Shown here: in pieces, positions 16,334 to 16,409 of the stretch
How positions within the stretch are numbered: the first letter of the stretch is position 1
How the letters are laid out: each line of letters opens with the position of its first letter
Assembly: GCA_027577415.1 (NCBI GenBank)
Contig: JANBQS010000505.1
Location: forward strand, 1-16,409
Direction of reading: 5' to 3'
Origin: Coemansia sp. RSA 922
Taxonomy: Eukaryota > Kickxellomycota > Kickxellomycetes > Kickxellales > Kickxellaceae
Length of the DNA stretch: 16,409 nt
The notes under the pieces: model-generated
Told to the model about the DNA's origin: nothing
Database searches by the model: none
The model's input: only the letters and a program-made list of their open reading frames with translations
Translations under genes and position numbers: made by a program

Positions 16334-16409
16334 TCATTGTGCCTTTTCGCGAAGCTTACGTGGTGCAATAGTCAGGCAGTTGATGCCCAAGAACTCGCAG
16401 AAGCGCTCG
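16334..16409 (-). CDS. C-terminal end of a - strand gene cut by the window edge
   Basis: Read on the - strand, the last 25 codons to the TGA at 16336-16334 give ERFCEFLGINCLTIAPRKLR followed by EKAQ. Codons are GC-rich at third positions (GAG CGC TTC TGC GAG TTC), like the other real genes here and unlike the spacer. The other two - strand frames also run into stops but show poorer codon choice. The family is not recognised. It would be convergent with the second aspartic protease. Confidence 0.4.
   Translation of the reverse strand, partial: ERFCEFLGINCLTIAPRKLREKAQ

Overview
This looks like a nuclear segment from an intron-poor, early-diverging fungus. A kickxellalean (Coemansia-like) genome would fit, but that is inference from gene style, not a database match. 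The evidence is eukaryotic: a cactin C-terminus, a GPI ethanolamine-phosphate transferase, a sphingolipid delta-4 desaturase and secreted pepsin-like proteases. Several long genes have no introns, spacers are short and T-rich or CT-rich, and the introns I can infer are short.

Bases 1-6900 are a compact housekeeping block on the + strand: the 3' part of a cactin gene, a complete LAS21/GPI7-type gene, and a ceramide delta-4 desaturase. The last two act in GPI-anchor and sphingolipid assembly in the secretory pathway. A small coiled-coil gene lies convergent to the desaturase (7104-7464, - strand) and needs a 46-nt intron.

Bases about 7465-11900 are gene-poor and AT-rich. They hold a coiled-coil gene of unknown function whose frame contains one in-frame TAG and which probably has a spliced 3' exon. 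They also hold two diverged direct copies of a roughly 240-bp repeat with a tRNA-like B box (SINE-like), and a Ulp1/SENP-type (C48) protease fragment that keeps the Cys half of the active site but lacks the His/Asp half.

Bases 11943-15598 carry two tandem secreted aspartic proteases (family A1) that look like paralogs. The first has an extra lysine-rich segment of about 65 residues just before its second catalytic Asp. A perfect 38-bp palindrome lies 82 bp after its stop codon, and a related imperfect hairpin lies after the cactin stop. At the right edge, the last codons of another gene enter on the - strand.

No tRNA, rRNA, CRISPR array or autonomous transposon was recognised. No complete novel multi-gene system is evident. 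The most unusual items are the interrupted coiled-coil gene, the palindrome family, the SINE-like pair, the truncated C48 protease and the protease insertion.
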